Below, piece after piece: positions 26,713 through 35,627 of a stretch of 61,426 bases of DNA (position 1 is its first letter; every line of letters begins with the position of its first letter). Location: the NCBI GenBank assembly GCA_016870895.1, contig VGAA01000004.1, positions 1-61,426 of the forward strand. The letters are read 5' to 3'. Made by a program: the position numbers and the translations under genes. The notes below the pieces were generated by a model. That model was given only the letters and a program-made list of their open reading frames with translations. It made no database searches and was not told the origin of the DNA. This stretch comes from Actinomycetota bacterium (GTDB taxonomy: Bacteria; Actinomycetota; Actinomycetes; Nanopelagicales; Nanopelagicaceae).

Positions 26713-28647
26713 ATGCTTTCCGAAATCAACTCCCCAAAGGATTTAACAAAATTAACTTTTGAACAACTTGATTCGCTGAGTGTTGAAATTCGCGCTTACT
26801 TAATTGAGCAAGTTTCTAAAACCGGTGGACATTTAGGCCCAAATCTGGGAGTGGTCGAGCTAACTATCGCAGTTCATAGAATTTTCCAATCTCCGAAAGA
26901 TGTAATCGTTTTTGATACCGGTCATCAAAGTTATGTGCATAAATTATTGACTGGCCGAAAATCTGGTTTTGATAAATTGCGTCAGCGAGGGGGAGTAGCT
27001 GGTTATCCAAACCGAGGAGAGAGTGAGCATGATGTAGTTGAAAACTCTCATGCCTCAACTGCGCTCTCTTGGAGTGATGGAATTGCCAAGGGATTTTCTA
27101 TCACCAATCAACGGGATAGAACTGTGGTTTGCGTCGTTGGTGACGGAGCGCTTACCGGCGGAATGAGTTGGGAAGCGCTGAATAATATTGCCGCAAGTAA
27201 GAATCAAAGATTAGTCATTATTATCAATGATAATGAGAGATCTTACTCCCCAACTATTGGCGGAGTTGCTACATATCTTTCAACATTAAGAACCACAAGT
27301 GGATATGAAAGATTTTTAGATTGGGGTAAAGGCATATTAGAAAAAACTCCAGTTATTGGACATCCAATTTATGAAACCTTACATGGAGTTAAAAAAGGTA
27401 TTAAAGATATTGTGGCACCACAAGGAATGTTTGAAGATCTAGGCCTGAAGTATTTTGGACCAGTTGATGGTCATAACATCGAGGCAATTGAAAAGGCATT
27501 AAAAATTGCCAAAGATTATGACGCGCCAGTGTTAGTCCATGTAATTACTGAAAAAGGTCGAGGTCATGCACCAGCATTAAATGATGAAGCTGAAAAATTT
27601 CATGCAGTTGGAGTTGTCGATCCAGAAACTGGATTGCCACTTACTAAGGGCAGTAAGAGCTGGACCAGCGTCTTCTCTGATGAGCTAGTAAAGATCGGTT
27701 CGGAACGCAAAGATGTAGTAGCTATCACTGCCGCGATGATGGGACCAACTGGACTAGATAAATTCCAAAACGCTTACCCAGATAGAACCTTTGATGTTGG
27801 AATTGCCGAACAACATGCCACAACTGCAGCTGCCGGTATGGCATATGCAGGATTACATCCAGTCTTTGCCGTTTATTCAACCTTTTTAAACCGAGCTTTT
27901 GATCAGCTATTACTTGATGTCGCACTTCATAAAGCAGGTGTAACTTTTGTCTTAGATAGAGCAGGTGTTACAGGTGATGATGGGCCATCCCATAATGGAA
28001 TTTGGGATCTAGCATTGACTGGAATAATTCCAACGTTGCATGTTGCAGCACCACGTGATGGCCAACAATTGCGCGAAACCTTACGTGAGGCGGTAGATAT
28101 TTCAGATGCACCTTCATTAATTAGATTTCCAAAAGGTGCAATAAATCCAGATATTCCAGCATTTGAGCGCCGAGATGGCATCGATGTTTTATATCGCGGC
28201 GAGAGTGCAGATATTTTGTTAGTTAGCGTGGGTGCATTTGCATCAATTGCAGTGGAATCAGCAGCGCAAGCTTATCGAGAGGGCGTAGGAGTAACAGTTA
28301 TTGATCCAAGATGGGTCAAACCCCTACCAAAATCTTTAGTAACTATGGCACAAAGATATAAGAGTGTTGTCGTCCTAGAAGATGGTATTAAGCATGGTGG
28401 AATTGCCAGCACGATTTCAGAGTTATTTAGAGATGCTCAACTTGATGTCCCTGTTCACTCAATTGGAATTCCATTAACTTTCCTTGAGCATGCAAAGCGA
28501 AGTGAAATTCTTGAAGAGCTAGGCATAACAGTTCAAAATATAACGAGATCTTTAGTATCTTGGAGCAGTAGTGAGATTCGCCTTGATGTTAAGGCAGAGA
28601 TGCAACACCCTTTGGATGAAAACGAGATCCGCAAACCGCTTCACTAA
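26713..28647 (+). CDS. dxs: 1-deoxy-D-xylulose-5-phosphate synthase
   Basis: Thiamine-diphosphate enzyme starting the MEP isoprenoid pathway from pyruvate and glyceraldehyde 3-phosphate. In the 644 residues: FDTGHQSYVHKLLTG, the ThDP motif GDGALTGGMSWEALNN, and the transketolase domain RAGVTGDDGPSHNG. TAAACT lies 6 bases before the ATG (leaderless). The last roughly 19 codons overlap the end of the convergent fadB-like gene by 59 bases; that tail appears beyond the usual family end. Confidence 0.96.
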   Translation: MLSEINSPKDLTKLTFEQLDSLSVEIRAYLIEQVSKTGGHLGPNLGVVELTIAVHRIFQSPKDVIVFDTGHQSYVHKLLTGRKSGFDKLRQRGGVAGYPNRGESEHDVVENSHASTALSWSDGIAKGFSITNQRDRTVVCVVGDGALTGGMSWEALNNIAASKNQRLVIIINDNERSYSPTIGGVATYLSTLRTTSGYERFLDWGKGILEKTPVIGHPIYETLHGVKKGIKDIVAPQGMFEDLGLKYFGPVDGHNIEAIEKALKIAKDYDAPVLVHVITEKGRGHAPALNDEAEKFHAVGVVDPETGLPLTKGSKSWTSVFSDELVKIGSERKDVVAITAAMMGPTGLDKFQNAYPDRTFDVGIAEQHATTAAAGMAYAGLHPVFAVYSTFLNRAFDQLLLDVALHKAGVTFVLDRAGVTGDDGPSHNGIWDLALTGIIPTLHVAAPRDGQQLRETLREAVDISDAPSLIRFPKGAINPDIPAFERRDGIDVLYRGESADILLVSVGAFASIAVESAAQAYREGVGVTVIDPRWVKPLPKSLVTMAQRYKSVVVLEDGIKHGGIASTISELFRDAQLDVPVHSIGIPLTFLEHAKRSEILEELGITVQNITRSLVSWSSSEIRLDVKAEMQHPLDENEIRKPLH

Positions 28648-30697
28648 TTCCTTCTCGATCCAAATACGGCAAGATTCCACCTAAGTGCATTGGCCAACCA
28701 GAGCCGAGCAACATACAGATATCAATCTCTTGAGGTGTTGCGACAACTGCTTCATCAAGCATCATTTTTGCTTCAGTGGCAATCGCCTCTAATGCTCTGC
28801 GTCTTACTTGCTCAGCTGTAGAGGGCTTACTGCCTTTTTCAAGGAGAGAAACCGCAGCCGGATTAACGGTATTAACACCATCAGCACCCTTTACGTAGAA
28901 AGTTTTAACGCCTTCTTTAACAAAGCGCTGCATAGTTGGCGAAATTTTGTAACGAGGACCCAAATTCTTATTTAAAGTTTCGGCAACATGTAAAGCAACG
29001 CCAGGACCAACTAGACCTAGTAACTCTAAGGAGGACATTGGAAAACCAAGTGGCTTCATAGCTGCATCTGCTACTTCGTACGGAGTTCCCTCATCAATAG
29101 CATCGGTAACCTCACCCATAAATCTTGTTAATAAGCGATTGACTACAAATGCTGGTGCATCTTTAACAATGACCATAGTTTTTTTCAATTCTTTGCCGAC
29201 ACTAATTGCCGTTGCAACGGTTGCATCATCTGTCTTTGTGGTACGTGCTACCTCAAGCAAAGGCATAATCGCAACTGGGTTAAAGAAGTGAAATCCAACT
29301 ACTCGTTCTGGATTTTTTAGTCCTTTACTCATCGCTTCAACTGAAAGTGATGAAGTATTTGTCGCTAATACACACTCAGGTGTAATGATCGCCTCTAAAT
29401 CCTTAAATAATTTTTGCTTAAGAGTTAGTTCTTCAAATATAGCCTCGATCACAAAATCAGCATTTGAAAAAACCTTCTGGTCGATAGAACCTGAGATATT
29501 GCCCAATAACCTGGTGGCGGCCTCTGGTGCTAATCGTTTTTTATCAACCAATTTTTGAATTTCATTTTTTATCCAGGATAAGCCCTTATCAACTCGTTCC
29601 TGGTCTAAATCAGTAATTACAACTGGAACCTTTAAGTTGCGCAACATGATCAGGGCAAGTTGAGATGCCATTAATCCAGCACCGACAACACCTACCTTTG
29701 TAATTTTTCGTGCCAGCGCTGGCTTAGGAGCGCCCTCAACTTTTTTACGCTTCTTTTGGATCAAATTAAAGGCATATAGGGATGCTCTAAGTGGATCACT
29801 CATAACCAAATCAGCCAACACCTTGGTTTCGGCAGCAAAACCATCTCGAACAGAATTTTTCTGCGCGGCCTTAATTAATTCAAGTGCGGCAAGTGGGGAG
29901 GTAATTTCTGCCCCGTTATATTTTTTGGCAACAGCGGCCTTGCCGGTGGCAATCGCTTTTTCAAATGTATCGGAGTCGTTACTAAAATCTTTACGCTCAA
30001 TTTTTTTCTTACCAGTTAACACATCTGCGGCAAATTGAACAGATTTCTCTAAAAAGTCAGCTGGCTCATAAACTGCATCAACAACGCCAAGGGCAAGTGC
30101 ATCTTTTGATTTCATCATGGTGTTGTTATTTAGTGCATTCAGAATAATCACTTGAACGGCATTTTCTGGTCCGATTAACTTCGGAAGCAAAGTAGCCCCA
30201 CCCCAACCAGGGACAAGTCCTAGGAAGCATTCTGGTAATCCAGTAAATGCAGTTGTAGCCAGAGTGCGATAGTGGCAATTCAGCCCAACTTCAAGACCGC
30301 CACCAAGTGCTAATCCATTGATAAAGGCAAATGTTGGCTTTTTGCTTTCATGTAGTTTTAGGAATACTTCATGACCTAAATCGCCAATTGCAATAGCTTG
30401 AGATTTATCGGTTAAAAATCCCATAGCCGACAAATCAGCACCTGCTGCAAAAATAAATGGCTTACCAGTAATTGCGATCGCTACTGCATCTGATTTTTGT
30501 GCCTCATCTATCGCCTTGGATAGTGATTGTAATGATGCTGCACCAAATGTATTTGGCCGATTATGATCTGCGCCATTATCTAAGGTAATTAAAGCCAAAT
30601 CGGCCTGATGGCCAAATGGTGTCATCGAAACCATTCTTAATATGGCATTTGTGACTACCTCATCAGGAGCGCCAGCCAGTGTTGTTACATCTGACAT
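28589..30697 (-). CDS. Bifunctional enoyl-CoA hydratase/3-hydroxyacyl-CoA dehydrogenase
   Basis: Multifunctional beta-oxidation alpha subunit (FadB/FadJ type), 702 residues. Residues 15-200 are a crotonase fold (AAGADLSAMG oxyanion hole; ALGGGLEVGLNCHY; GLPECFLGLVPGWGG). Residues 335-620 are the dehydrogenase: VGVVGAGLMASQLALIM (NAD) and VGFHFFNPVAIMPLLEV (catalytic His). The C-terminus FHPKGVASLP is conserved. It overlaps the fadA stop by one base, forming the trifunctional operon. Confidence 0.93.
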   Translation of the reverse strand: MSDVTTLAGAPDEVVTNAILRMVSMTPFGHQADLALITLDNGADHNRPNTFGAASLQSLSKAIDEAQKSDAVAIAITGKPFIFAAGADLSAMGFLTDKSQAIAIGDLGHEVFLKLHESKKPTFAFINGLALGGGLEVGLNCHYRTLATTAFTGLPECFLGLVPGWGGATLLPKLIGPENAVQVIILNALNNNTMMKSKDALALGVVDAVYEPADFLEKSVQFAADVLTGKKKIERKDFSNDSDTFEKAIATGKAAVAKKYNGAEITSPLAALELIKAAQKNSVRDGFAAETKVLADLVMSDPLRASLYAFNLIQKKRKKVEGAPKPALARKITKVGVVGAGLMASQLALIMLRNLKVPVVITDLDQERVDKGLSWIKNEIQKLVDKKRLAPEAATRLLGNISGSIDQKVFSNADFVIEAIFEELTLKQKLFKDLEAIITPECVLATNTSSLSVEAMSKGLKNPERVVGFHFFNPVAIMPLLEVARTTKTDDATVATAISVGKELKKTMVIVKDAPAFVVNRLLTRFMGEVTDAIDEGTPYEVADAAMKPLGFPMSSLELLGLVGPGVALHVAETLNKNLGPRYKISPTMQRFVKEGVKTFYVKGADGVNTVNPAAVSLLEKGSKPSTAEQVRRRALEAIATEAKMMLDEAVVATPQEIDICMLLGSGWPMHLGGILPYLDREGISEAVCGSRFHPKGVASLP

Positions 30698-31902
30698 TAT
30701 TTATCACCCTTATAGTTTGGATTTTCCCAGATAACTGTGCCGCCCATGCCGAGCCCAATACACATTGTGGTGATTCCATACCGAACTTCGGGATGCTCTT
30801 TAAACGCATTACCAAGATTTAAAATCAATCTAACGCCAGAGGATGCAAGTGGGTGACCTACAGCAATTGCGCCACCATAAATATTTACCCGCTTATCATC
30901 ATCTGCAATCCCAAAGTGATCCAAAAAGGATAGAACTTGAATGGCAAAAGCTTCATTTATTTCAAATAAACCAATATCGGTAATATCTAACCCAGCCTTT
31001 TTTAATGCTTTTATGGTGCTAGGAACTGGTCCGTATCCCATAATCTCTGGCTGCACACCAGCGAATGCAAATGAAACCATTTTTGCTTTAATTGGTAGGT
31101 TTAACTCTTTTGCCTTACTTTCTGATGCCAAAATTGCAGCTGTGGCGCCATCATTTAAGCCAGCTGCATTTCCAGCAGTTACTCTGCCAGCAGCTCTAAA
31201 TGGAGTTTTTAAAGCACCCAACGCTTCTAAAGTTGTTTGCGGACGAGGTGGTTCATCAACAGTTGCCACGCCCCAGCCCAGTTCAACAGTTCTAGTAGCC
31301 ACTGGAATTAAATCAGGTTGAATTTTATTAGCGCTATAGGCAGCAGCAGTTTTTTGTTGCGAAGCTAATGCGTATTTATCTGCACGCTCTTTAGTTAAAT
31401 GTGGAAACTTATCATGCAATCTTTCTGCAGTTGCCCCCATCTGTAATGCATCGGTGTCAACAATTTTTTCAGCTAAATATCTTGGGTTTGGATCTATACC
31501 ATCACCCATTGGGTGATTTCCCATGTGTTCGACTCCACCAGCAATTGCTAAATCATATGCACCCATATTTATGCCACCGGCAATTGTGGTTACCGCTGTT
31601 AACGCGCCAGCACACCATCTATCTATGGAGTAGCCCGGAACAGAGTTTGGAATTCCAGCAAGAATTGCAACTGATCGCCCAATATTCATTCCTTGATCGC
31701 CGGTTTGGGTGGTGGCAGCAATTGCAACATCATCAATTTGATCTAACGCAATATTAGGATTGCGCTCTAGTAGGCCTCGAATACAACGAACCATAATGTC
31801 ATCGGCTCGTGTTTGGGCATATAACGAACCAGCTTTACCAAATGGGGTTCTAACGGCATCAACTAATACAACATTGGTTTTTGAGGTGGTGTTCTTACTC
31901 AT
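30697..31902 (-). CDS. fadA: Acetyl-CoA C-acyltransferase (thiolase)
   Basis: Cleaves 3-ketoacyl-CoA in the last beta-oxidation step. The 401-residue protein has the acyl-carrying Cys in IDRWCAGALTAV, the GHPLASSGVRL His, and the second Cys in CIGLGMGG. It is the beta subunit partner of the adjacent dehydrogenase. A weak AGGG lies upstream of the ATG. Confidence 0.94.
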   Translation of the reverse strand: MSKNTTSKTNVVLVDAVRTPFGKAGSLYAQTRADDIMVRCIRGLLERNPNIALDQIDDVAIAATTQTGDQGMNIGRSVAILAGIPNSVPGYSIDRWCAGALTAVTTIAGGINMGAYDLAIAGGVEHMGNHPMGDGIDPNPRYLAEKIVDTDALQMGATAERLHDKFPHLTKERADKYALASQQKTAAAYSANKIQPDLIPVATRTVELGWGVATVDEPPRPQTTLEALGALKTPFRAAGRVTAGNAAGLNDGATAAILASESKAKELNLPIKAKMVSFAFAGVQPEIMGYGPVPSTIKALKKAGLDITDIGLFEINEAFAIQVLSFLDHFGIADDDKRVNIYGGAIAVGHPLASSGVRLILNLGNAFKEHPEVRYGITTMCIGLGMGGTVIWENPNYKGDK

Positions 31903-31986
31903 TTGCTAGGCCCTGACCATTTCTATTAGGTATGGGGCTAGGTTACTCGCCAGTAATCAAAATGGGTAGTGAGCTTTAGGCTGGCC

Positions 31987-33270
31987 TTACTTTGGCTGCT
32001 CTACCTCAGATTCATTTTCCACCAGCTCGGCAATGATCACCGGCTCCTTTTGCCCCAGGGCAAAGGTTAATTTATTTTTGATCTGCTCAATCTGCCAACT
32101 CCTAGCACCCATTTGTGCCAAGGATCTTTCGACATACTCAAGGTGCTCAGCTGTATTCATCGGGGGATCTTGCCAGCATAATTTTCGAACTAGTTCTGGC
32201 GTGACTAAGTTCTCTTGGGGAATTTTTAACTCATTTGAAAGCTCTAAAAGTAATGCTCGGGCATGGGTGAGCCTGGCATAACCAATTGGATTCTTCTCCT
32301 TCCAAACTCTAATTGGTGGCAAACTTTGTGAGGCCACCTTGTATTCAGGTTGACTATCAAGAGGTGTCGCCAGTGCTTTATTTATAGTTTTAAGCCATCG
32401 ATTAAATGGTGGCGCCTCTAATTTACTCCGCCAACCAATGGTTTTCGCTACCGCCTCTAAATCCTTTGGGCAGGTAATGGCCAAATCAATTATCGCCTCA
32501 TCTGCCAAGACTCTACCAGGTGCAATATCTAGCTCAGATGCGAGCTCATTTCGGGAGAGCCAAAGCTCTCTAACAATTGTAAGTGTTAGCCGATCTCTAA
32601 CCTTATGCATACCTGATGTTCTGCGCCAACGATCAGCTTTAGGTTCATCTGAGAAAATATAATTCTCATAATTTTTCAATATCGCAGCAAAATCTTGCTT
32701 AGCCCACTCTAATTTATTTTGTTCAATTAACATCTCCGCAAGAGCATCTCTAATCTCAAGTAAAATATCGACATCAAGAGCGGCATAGTTTAGCCACTCA
32801 CTCTTTAGCGGCCTGATCGACCAATCAACTGCGGAGTGTTCTTTGGCAAGTTGCAATTGCAATAAACTTTCGGCAAGTAGGCCTAAACCAACGCGCTCAC
32901 AACCGGCAATTCTTGCTCCTAATTCAGTATCAAATAGTTTCTTTGGTTTTAATCCAACTCCAATTAAACAAGGAAGATCCTGCGTACTTGCGTGAATAAC
33001 CCACTCTAGCGATGAAAAATTCTCATTGAATGTGTCCCATAATTTAGAGTTTTTAAGCGGTATTGGGTCAATTAGATGCAAGCCACCACCATTTCTAAAA
33101 ATTTGAATTAGATAAGCACGTTGGCTATAGCGATATCCCGAAGCTCGTTCTGCATCTATCGCAAGTGGTCCGGTACCCGCTGCGAGATTTGAGATTGCTT
33201 GCGCAAAGGCCTTCTCATCTTCGATTAATTTTGGCAGACCATTTCGTGGGACTATTAACGCGCTAACCAT
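31987..33270 (-). CDS. rnd: Ribonuclease D with HRDC domain
   Basis: A 427-residue 3'-5' exonuclease. DEDD residues appear in PLAIDAERASGYRYS, HASTQDLPCL and LNYAALDVDILLEI; an HRDC domain (about 215-290) follows. It trims structured RNA ends such as tRNA precursors. The order RNase D then DUF3000 on one strand matches Rv2681-Rv2680 next to dxs. TAATAT lies 7 bases before the ATG, beginning in the DUF3000 stop, so an internal leaderless promoter is possible. Confidence 0.9.
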   Translation of the reverse strand: MVSALIVPRNGLPKLIEDEKAFAQAISNLAAGTGPLAIDAERASGYRYSQRAYLIQIFRNGGGLHLIDPIPLKNSKLWDTFNENFSSLEWVIHASTQDLPCLIGVGLKPKKLFDTELGARIAGCERVGLGLLAESLLQLQLAKEHSAVDWSIRPLKSEWLNYAALDVDILLEIRDALAEMLIEQNKLEWAKQDFAAILKNYENYIFSDEPKADRWRRTSGMHKVRDRLTLTIVRELWLSRNELASELDIAPGRVLADEAIIDLAITCPKDLEAVAKTIGWRSKLEAPPFNRWLKTINKALATPLDSQPEYKVASQSLPPIRVWKEKNPIGYARLTHARALLLELSNELKIPQENLVTPELVRKLCWQDPPMNTAEHLEYVERSLAQMGARSWQIEQIKNKLTFALGQKEPVIIAELVENESEVEQPK

Positions 33271-33280
33271 CTATTTGATA

Positions 33281-33886
33281 TTAACTTTTACGAGATATTG
33301 ATGCGACGCCCTCTGGAATTGGCTCTAACCCTGCAGTCAACCCAAGGAGTTCCAGCCAAGCTTGTAAGTGATTTACTAACTGAGTTTCAGAGGTTGGGGT
33401 CCATGAAGCTCTAATTTCAATCTCTGAATTTTCATCCTTATCTTCTAATTCACCAAAGGAAGCACTTGCAACCCGAGTGACTGTGCCACTGGCTGCAATG
33501 TAATCACAACCATACTTTTTTAGCGATTCAATTAACCAAGCCCAACCAATTTCTGGCAGCAGTGGATCTGAAGCCATCTCTAAATCAATTGCTGCTCGGG
33601 TAAAGGTTACAAATCGCCACTGTCCGCCCCAGCCCTCTTGTCCATTAGGGTCATGCAGTAAAACTAATCGCCCAGTTGCTGCATCCTCTAAAACATCTGC
33701 CGTTAGTGCCAGGGCATGTGGTGCAAGTTTTTGAGGTGCTGGAACAACCTCTAGCAAAATTTCACCTCGCGGCTTTAATGCCAAAATTGGTGCTACTAGT
33801 TGATCGAAATTTAAACTCACTCCCAAATGATAAATTGAGTTAAAGCTAAGTGGGCGCAGGCGCGAGCGCATCGCTGATAAATCCAA
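33281..33886 (-). CDS. DUF3000 family protein
   Basis: A 201-residue protein of the actinobacterial DUF3000 family (Rv2680 type), with an RPHLYF-like LVLLHDPNGQEGWGGQWRFVTF block and a LPEIGWAWLIESLKKYGCDY segment. Function unknown; constant linkage to RNase D hints at RNA metabolism. TTG at 33886 is the outer start; an ATG five codons later (33871) is the alternative. Confidence 0.85.
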   Translation of the reverse strand: MDLSAMRSRLRPLSFNSIYHLGVSLNFDQLVAPILALKPRGEILLEVVPAPQKLAPHALALTADVLEDAATGRLVLLHDPNGQEGWGGQWRFVTFTRAAIDLEMASDPLLPEIGWAWLIESLKKYGCDYIAASGTVTRVASASFGELEDKDENSEIEIRASWTPTSETQLVNHLQAWLELLGLTAGLEPIPEGVASISRKS

Positions 33887-33912
33887 TTAAATCTAGATAG
33901 TAGGCTAGCGAA

Positions 33913-34752
33913 ATGGCCTCATTGTTAGCACTTTTATCTTCAGTTCTTTGGGGAGCAGCAGATTTTTTTGGTGGCAAATTATCAAAAAGATATCAAGCAA
34001 TTGCAGTAACTGCCGTCTCACAAGCCTTTGGTTTACTGACTGGAATAATCATAGTTTTAGTCAGCTCATCCTGGCTTGAGCCAATCTTAAGTTGGGATAA
34101 CTACTTTTTGTCTGGGGTACTAGCTGGATTATTTGGCTTTGTTGGATTGATTGCTTTCTACACCGGATTGGCAACTGGCAGGATGGGTGTGGTTTCACCA
34201 ATTGCATCCCTTAGCGTTCTAATTCCATTAACTATTGCATTTATTAATGGTGAAAAACCTAACTCAACTCAAATGATTGGCATGAGCATCGCCTTAATTG
34301 GCGCAGTATGCGCGAGTGGACCCGAGGTTAAAGGTGGTGTGGCACTAAAACCTGTTCTCTTAGCGGTAGTTGCTGCGATTGGTTTTGGTTTTGCGGTTAA
34401 CTTTATTGCTAAGGGATCTACGTCAAGTGCAATTATGACAATGACCACCATGCGGTTTACTACATTTATTATTGCGATTTTTTTATTTGCAAAATTTCGA
34501 ACCTTTGGTGGGTTTACTAAAAAAGATCTACCAGTTTTGATCTTGCTTGGGGCAGCTGATTTTATCGCTAACCTATTGTTGGGTGTAGCAACTACCAAGG
34601 GGTTAGTCTCACTTGCGGTCGTACTTGGTTCGCTATTTCCAATAGTTACTGCACTAATGGCATTTAAACTTTTGCATGAGAGATTACATAAGGTGCAATA
34701 TATTGGTATTACATTAGCAATTATGGGAGTAGCTTTTATTTCAGCGGGCTAG
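33913..34752 (+). CDS. EamA/DMT-superfamily permease
   Basis: A 279-residue membrane protein with about ten hydrophobic helices in two EamA repeats (SVLWGAADFFGGKLS... and AAIGFGFAVNFIAKG...). Drug/metabolite transporters of this type export or import small metabolites; the substrate is unknown. TAGGCT lies 6 bases before the ATG. Its end overlaps the convergent reductase by 12 bases. Confidence 0.88.
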   Translation: MASLLALLSSVLWGAADFFGGKLSKRYQAIAVTAVSQAFGLLTGIIIVLVSSSWLEPILSWDNYFLSGVLAGLFGFVGLIAFYTGLATGRMGVVSPIASLSVLIPLTIAFINGEKPNSTQMIGMSIALIGAVCASGPEVKGGVALKPVLLAVVAAIGFGFAVNFIAKGSTSSAIMTMTTMRFTTFIIAIFLFAKFRTFGGFTKKDLPVLILLGAADFIANLLLGVATTKGLVSLAVVLGSLFPIVTALMAFKLLHERLHKVQYIGITLAIMGVAFISAG

Positions 34753-35265
34753 TTTTTTATACTTTCTAAATTCGCAATCTTGAATTTTTTCACTTTCCAG
34801 CAGTTCAAAGTTTTCTACTAAATCACTTATCGAGATCCTATTCTCACCCTGTTTATCTAGATTCACGGTCAGGTATAGGTAATCAATAAGTGATTGATCA
34901 ATCATTTGCATAAGTAGGTTTGGACCTGCCTCAACTAGAACATTTATCTGTGGTTGCTCGGATTGAAAGTTATTACTTATTTCAGCTAACAGCTGGGCTG
35001 GGGTTAATTGAAATTGCTTTGCGAGTTGATTTTTTGGCTGTAAACGAACTTTTGCGTGGGTGAGGATATAAAGCGGGATGGGGGTGCGCTTATATGGCTC
35101 CCGGCGAGCGGTATTTCCCCCGATGATTATTAGATCCTGATGATCTCTTAATTGATGAAACCGCAATCGATCTGGCGCCGTAGAGAGTGCAGTTGATGAG
35201 CCATTTAATGTGGTGGAGCCATCCTGGCCAACAATCAGATTGGCGGTAACGATTATAGGCTTCAT
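34741..35265 (-). CDS. RibD C-terminal/dihydrofolate-reductase-like protein
   Basis: About 174 residues of the RibD_C fold: PIIVTANLIVGQDGSTTLNGSS start, LIIIGGNTARREPY, and NVLVEAGPNLLMQM. In riboflavin synthesis this domain reduces a pyrimidine ribose; stand-alone copies have diverse or unknown NADPH-dependent roles. The ATG at 35265 is chosen because TAACCT lies 6 bases upstream. Confidence 0.83.
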   Translation of the reverse strand: MKPIIVTANLIVGQDGSTTLNGSSTALSTAPDRLRFHQLRDHQDLIIIGGNTARREPYKRTPIPLYILTHAKVRLQPKNQLAKQFQLTPAQLLAEISNNFQSEQPQINVLVEAGPNLLMQMIDQSLIDYLYLTVNLDKQGENRISISDLVENFELLESEKIQDCEFRKYKKLAR

Positions 35266-35271
35266 AGGCAC

Positions 35272-35306
35272 AGGTTACCGTCAGTGTCAGTGGGGGCAGA
35301 TAACCT
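35272..35306. promoter_or_regulatory. Divergent -10 elements for RibD-like and dual-CXXC genes
   Basis: TAACCT on the minus strand (35277-35272) is 6 bases from the reductase ATG. TAACCT on the plus strand (35301-35306) is 8 bases from the dual-CXXC ATG, slightly outside the usual leaderless gap. Confidence 0.5.
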
Positions 35307-35314
35307 TATTTTCT

Positions 35315-35509
35315 ATGATAATCAATTGTGATAGTTGCACTATGAAAAACATAGCTTGCAGTGATTGTGTAATTACTGTCTTGCTTAATATAAAGCCACT
35401 TCCTGGCAAAACTGCTGAGTTCTCAGCTCAAGATCAAAGAGCGATCAATCATCTTTCCACTGCTGGCATGGTGCCCCCACTTAGATTTAAGCCAGGGCGA
35501 GCTGGCTAG
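35315..35509 (+). CDS. Small conserved protein with two CXXC motifs
   Basis: A 64-residue protein with Cys5-x2-Cys8 and Cys15-x2-Cys18 (NCDSC and ACSDC), then VITVLL and a Leu/Pro-rich tail ending LRFKPGRAG. I recall similar short actinobacterial proteins but no function. The four cysteines could bind zinc or an iron-sulfur cluster. It lies just before the cell-wall hydrolase gene. Confidence 0.75.
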   Translation: MIINCDSCTMKNIACSDCVITVLLNIKPLPGKTAEFSAQDQRAINHLSTAGMVPPLRFKPGRAG

Positions 35510-35581
35510 CAACGCTAAGCAATATATGCATAAACCCCGCGTATCAGCCTTAAGTTTTGGGTAATTCTCAGCACCTTACGC

Positions 35582-35621
35582 TTGAGTTCGGTTGAGTTCT
35601 ACCTATTGCGGTGGTTAGCCT
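35582..35621 (+). promoter_or_regulatory. NlpC/P60 gene promoter with tandem TTGAGTTC repeats
   Basis: TTGAGTTC occurs at 35582-35589 and again at 35592-35599, ten bases apart, one helical turn. The second contains TTGAGT, spaced 18 bases from TAGCCT (35616-35621), which is 6 bases before the ATG at 35628. The repeats could be a regulator site. Confidence 0.5.
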
Positions 35622-35627
35622 TAATTA

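Noticed and set aside
35510-35627. c-di-AMP (ydaO-type) riboswitch before the NlpC/P60 gene
   Set aside because: Such riboswitches often precede this gene class, but the conserved core was not found and the promoter appears leaderless.
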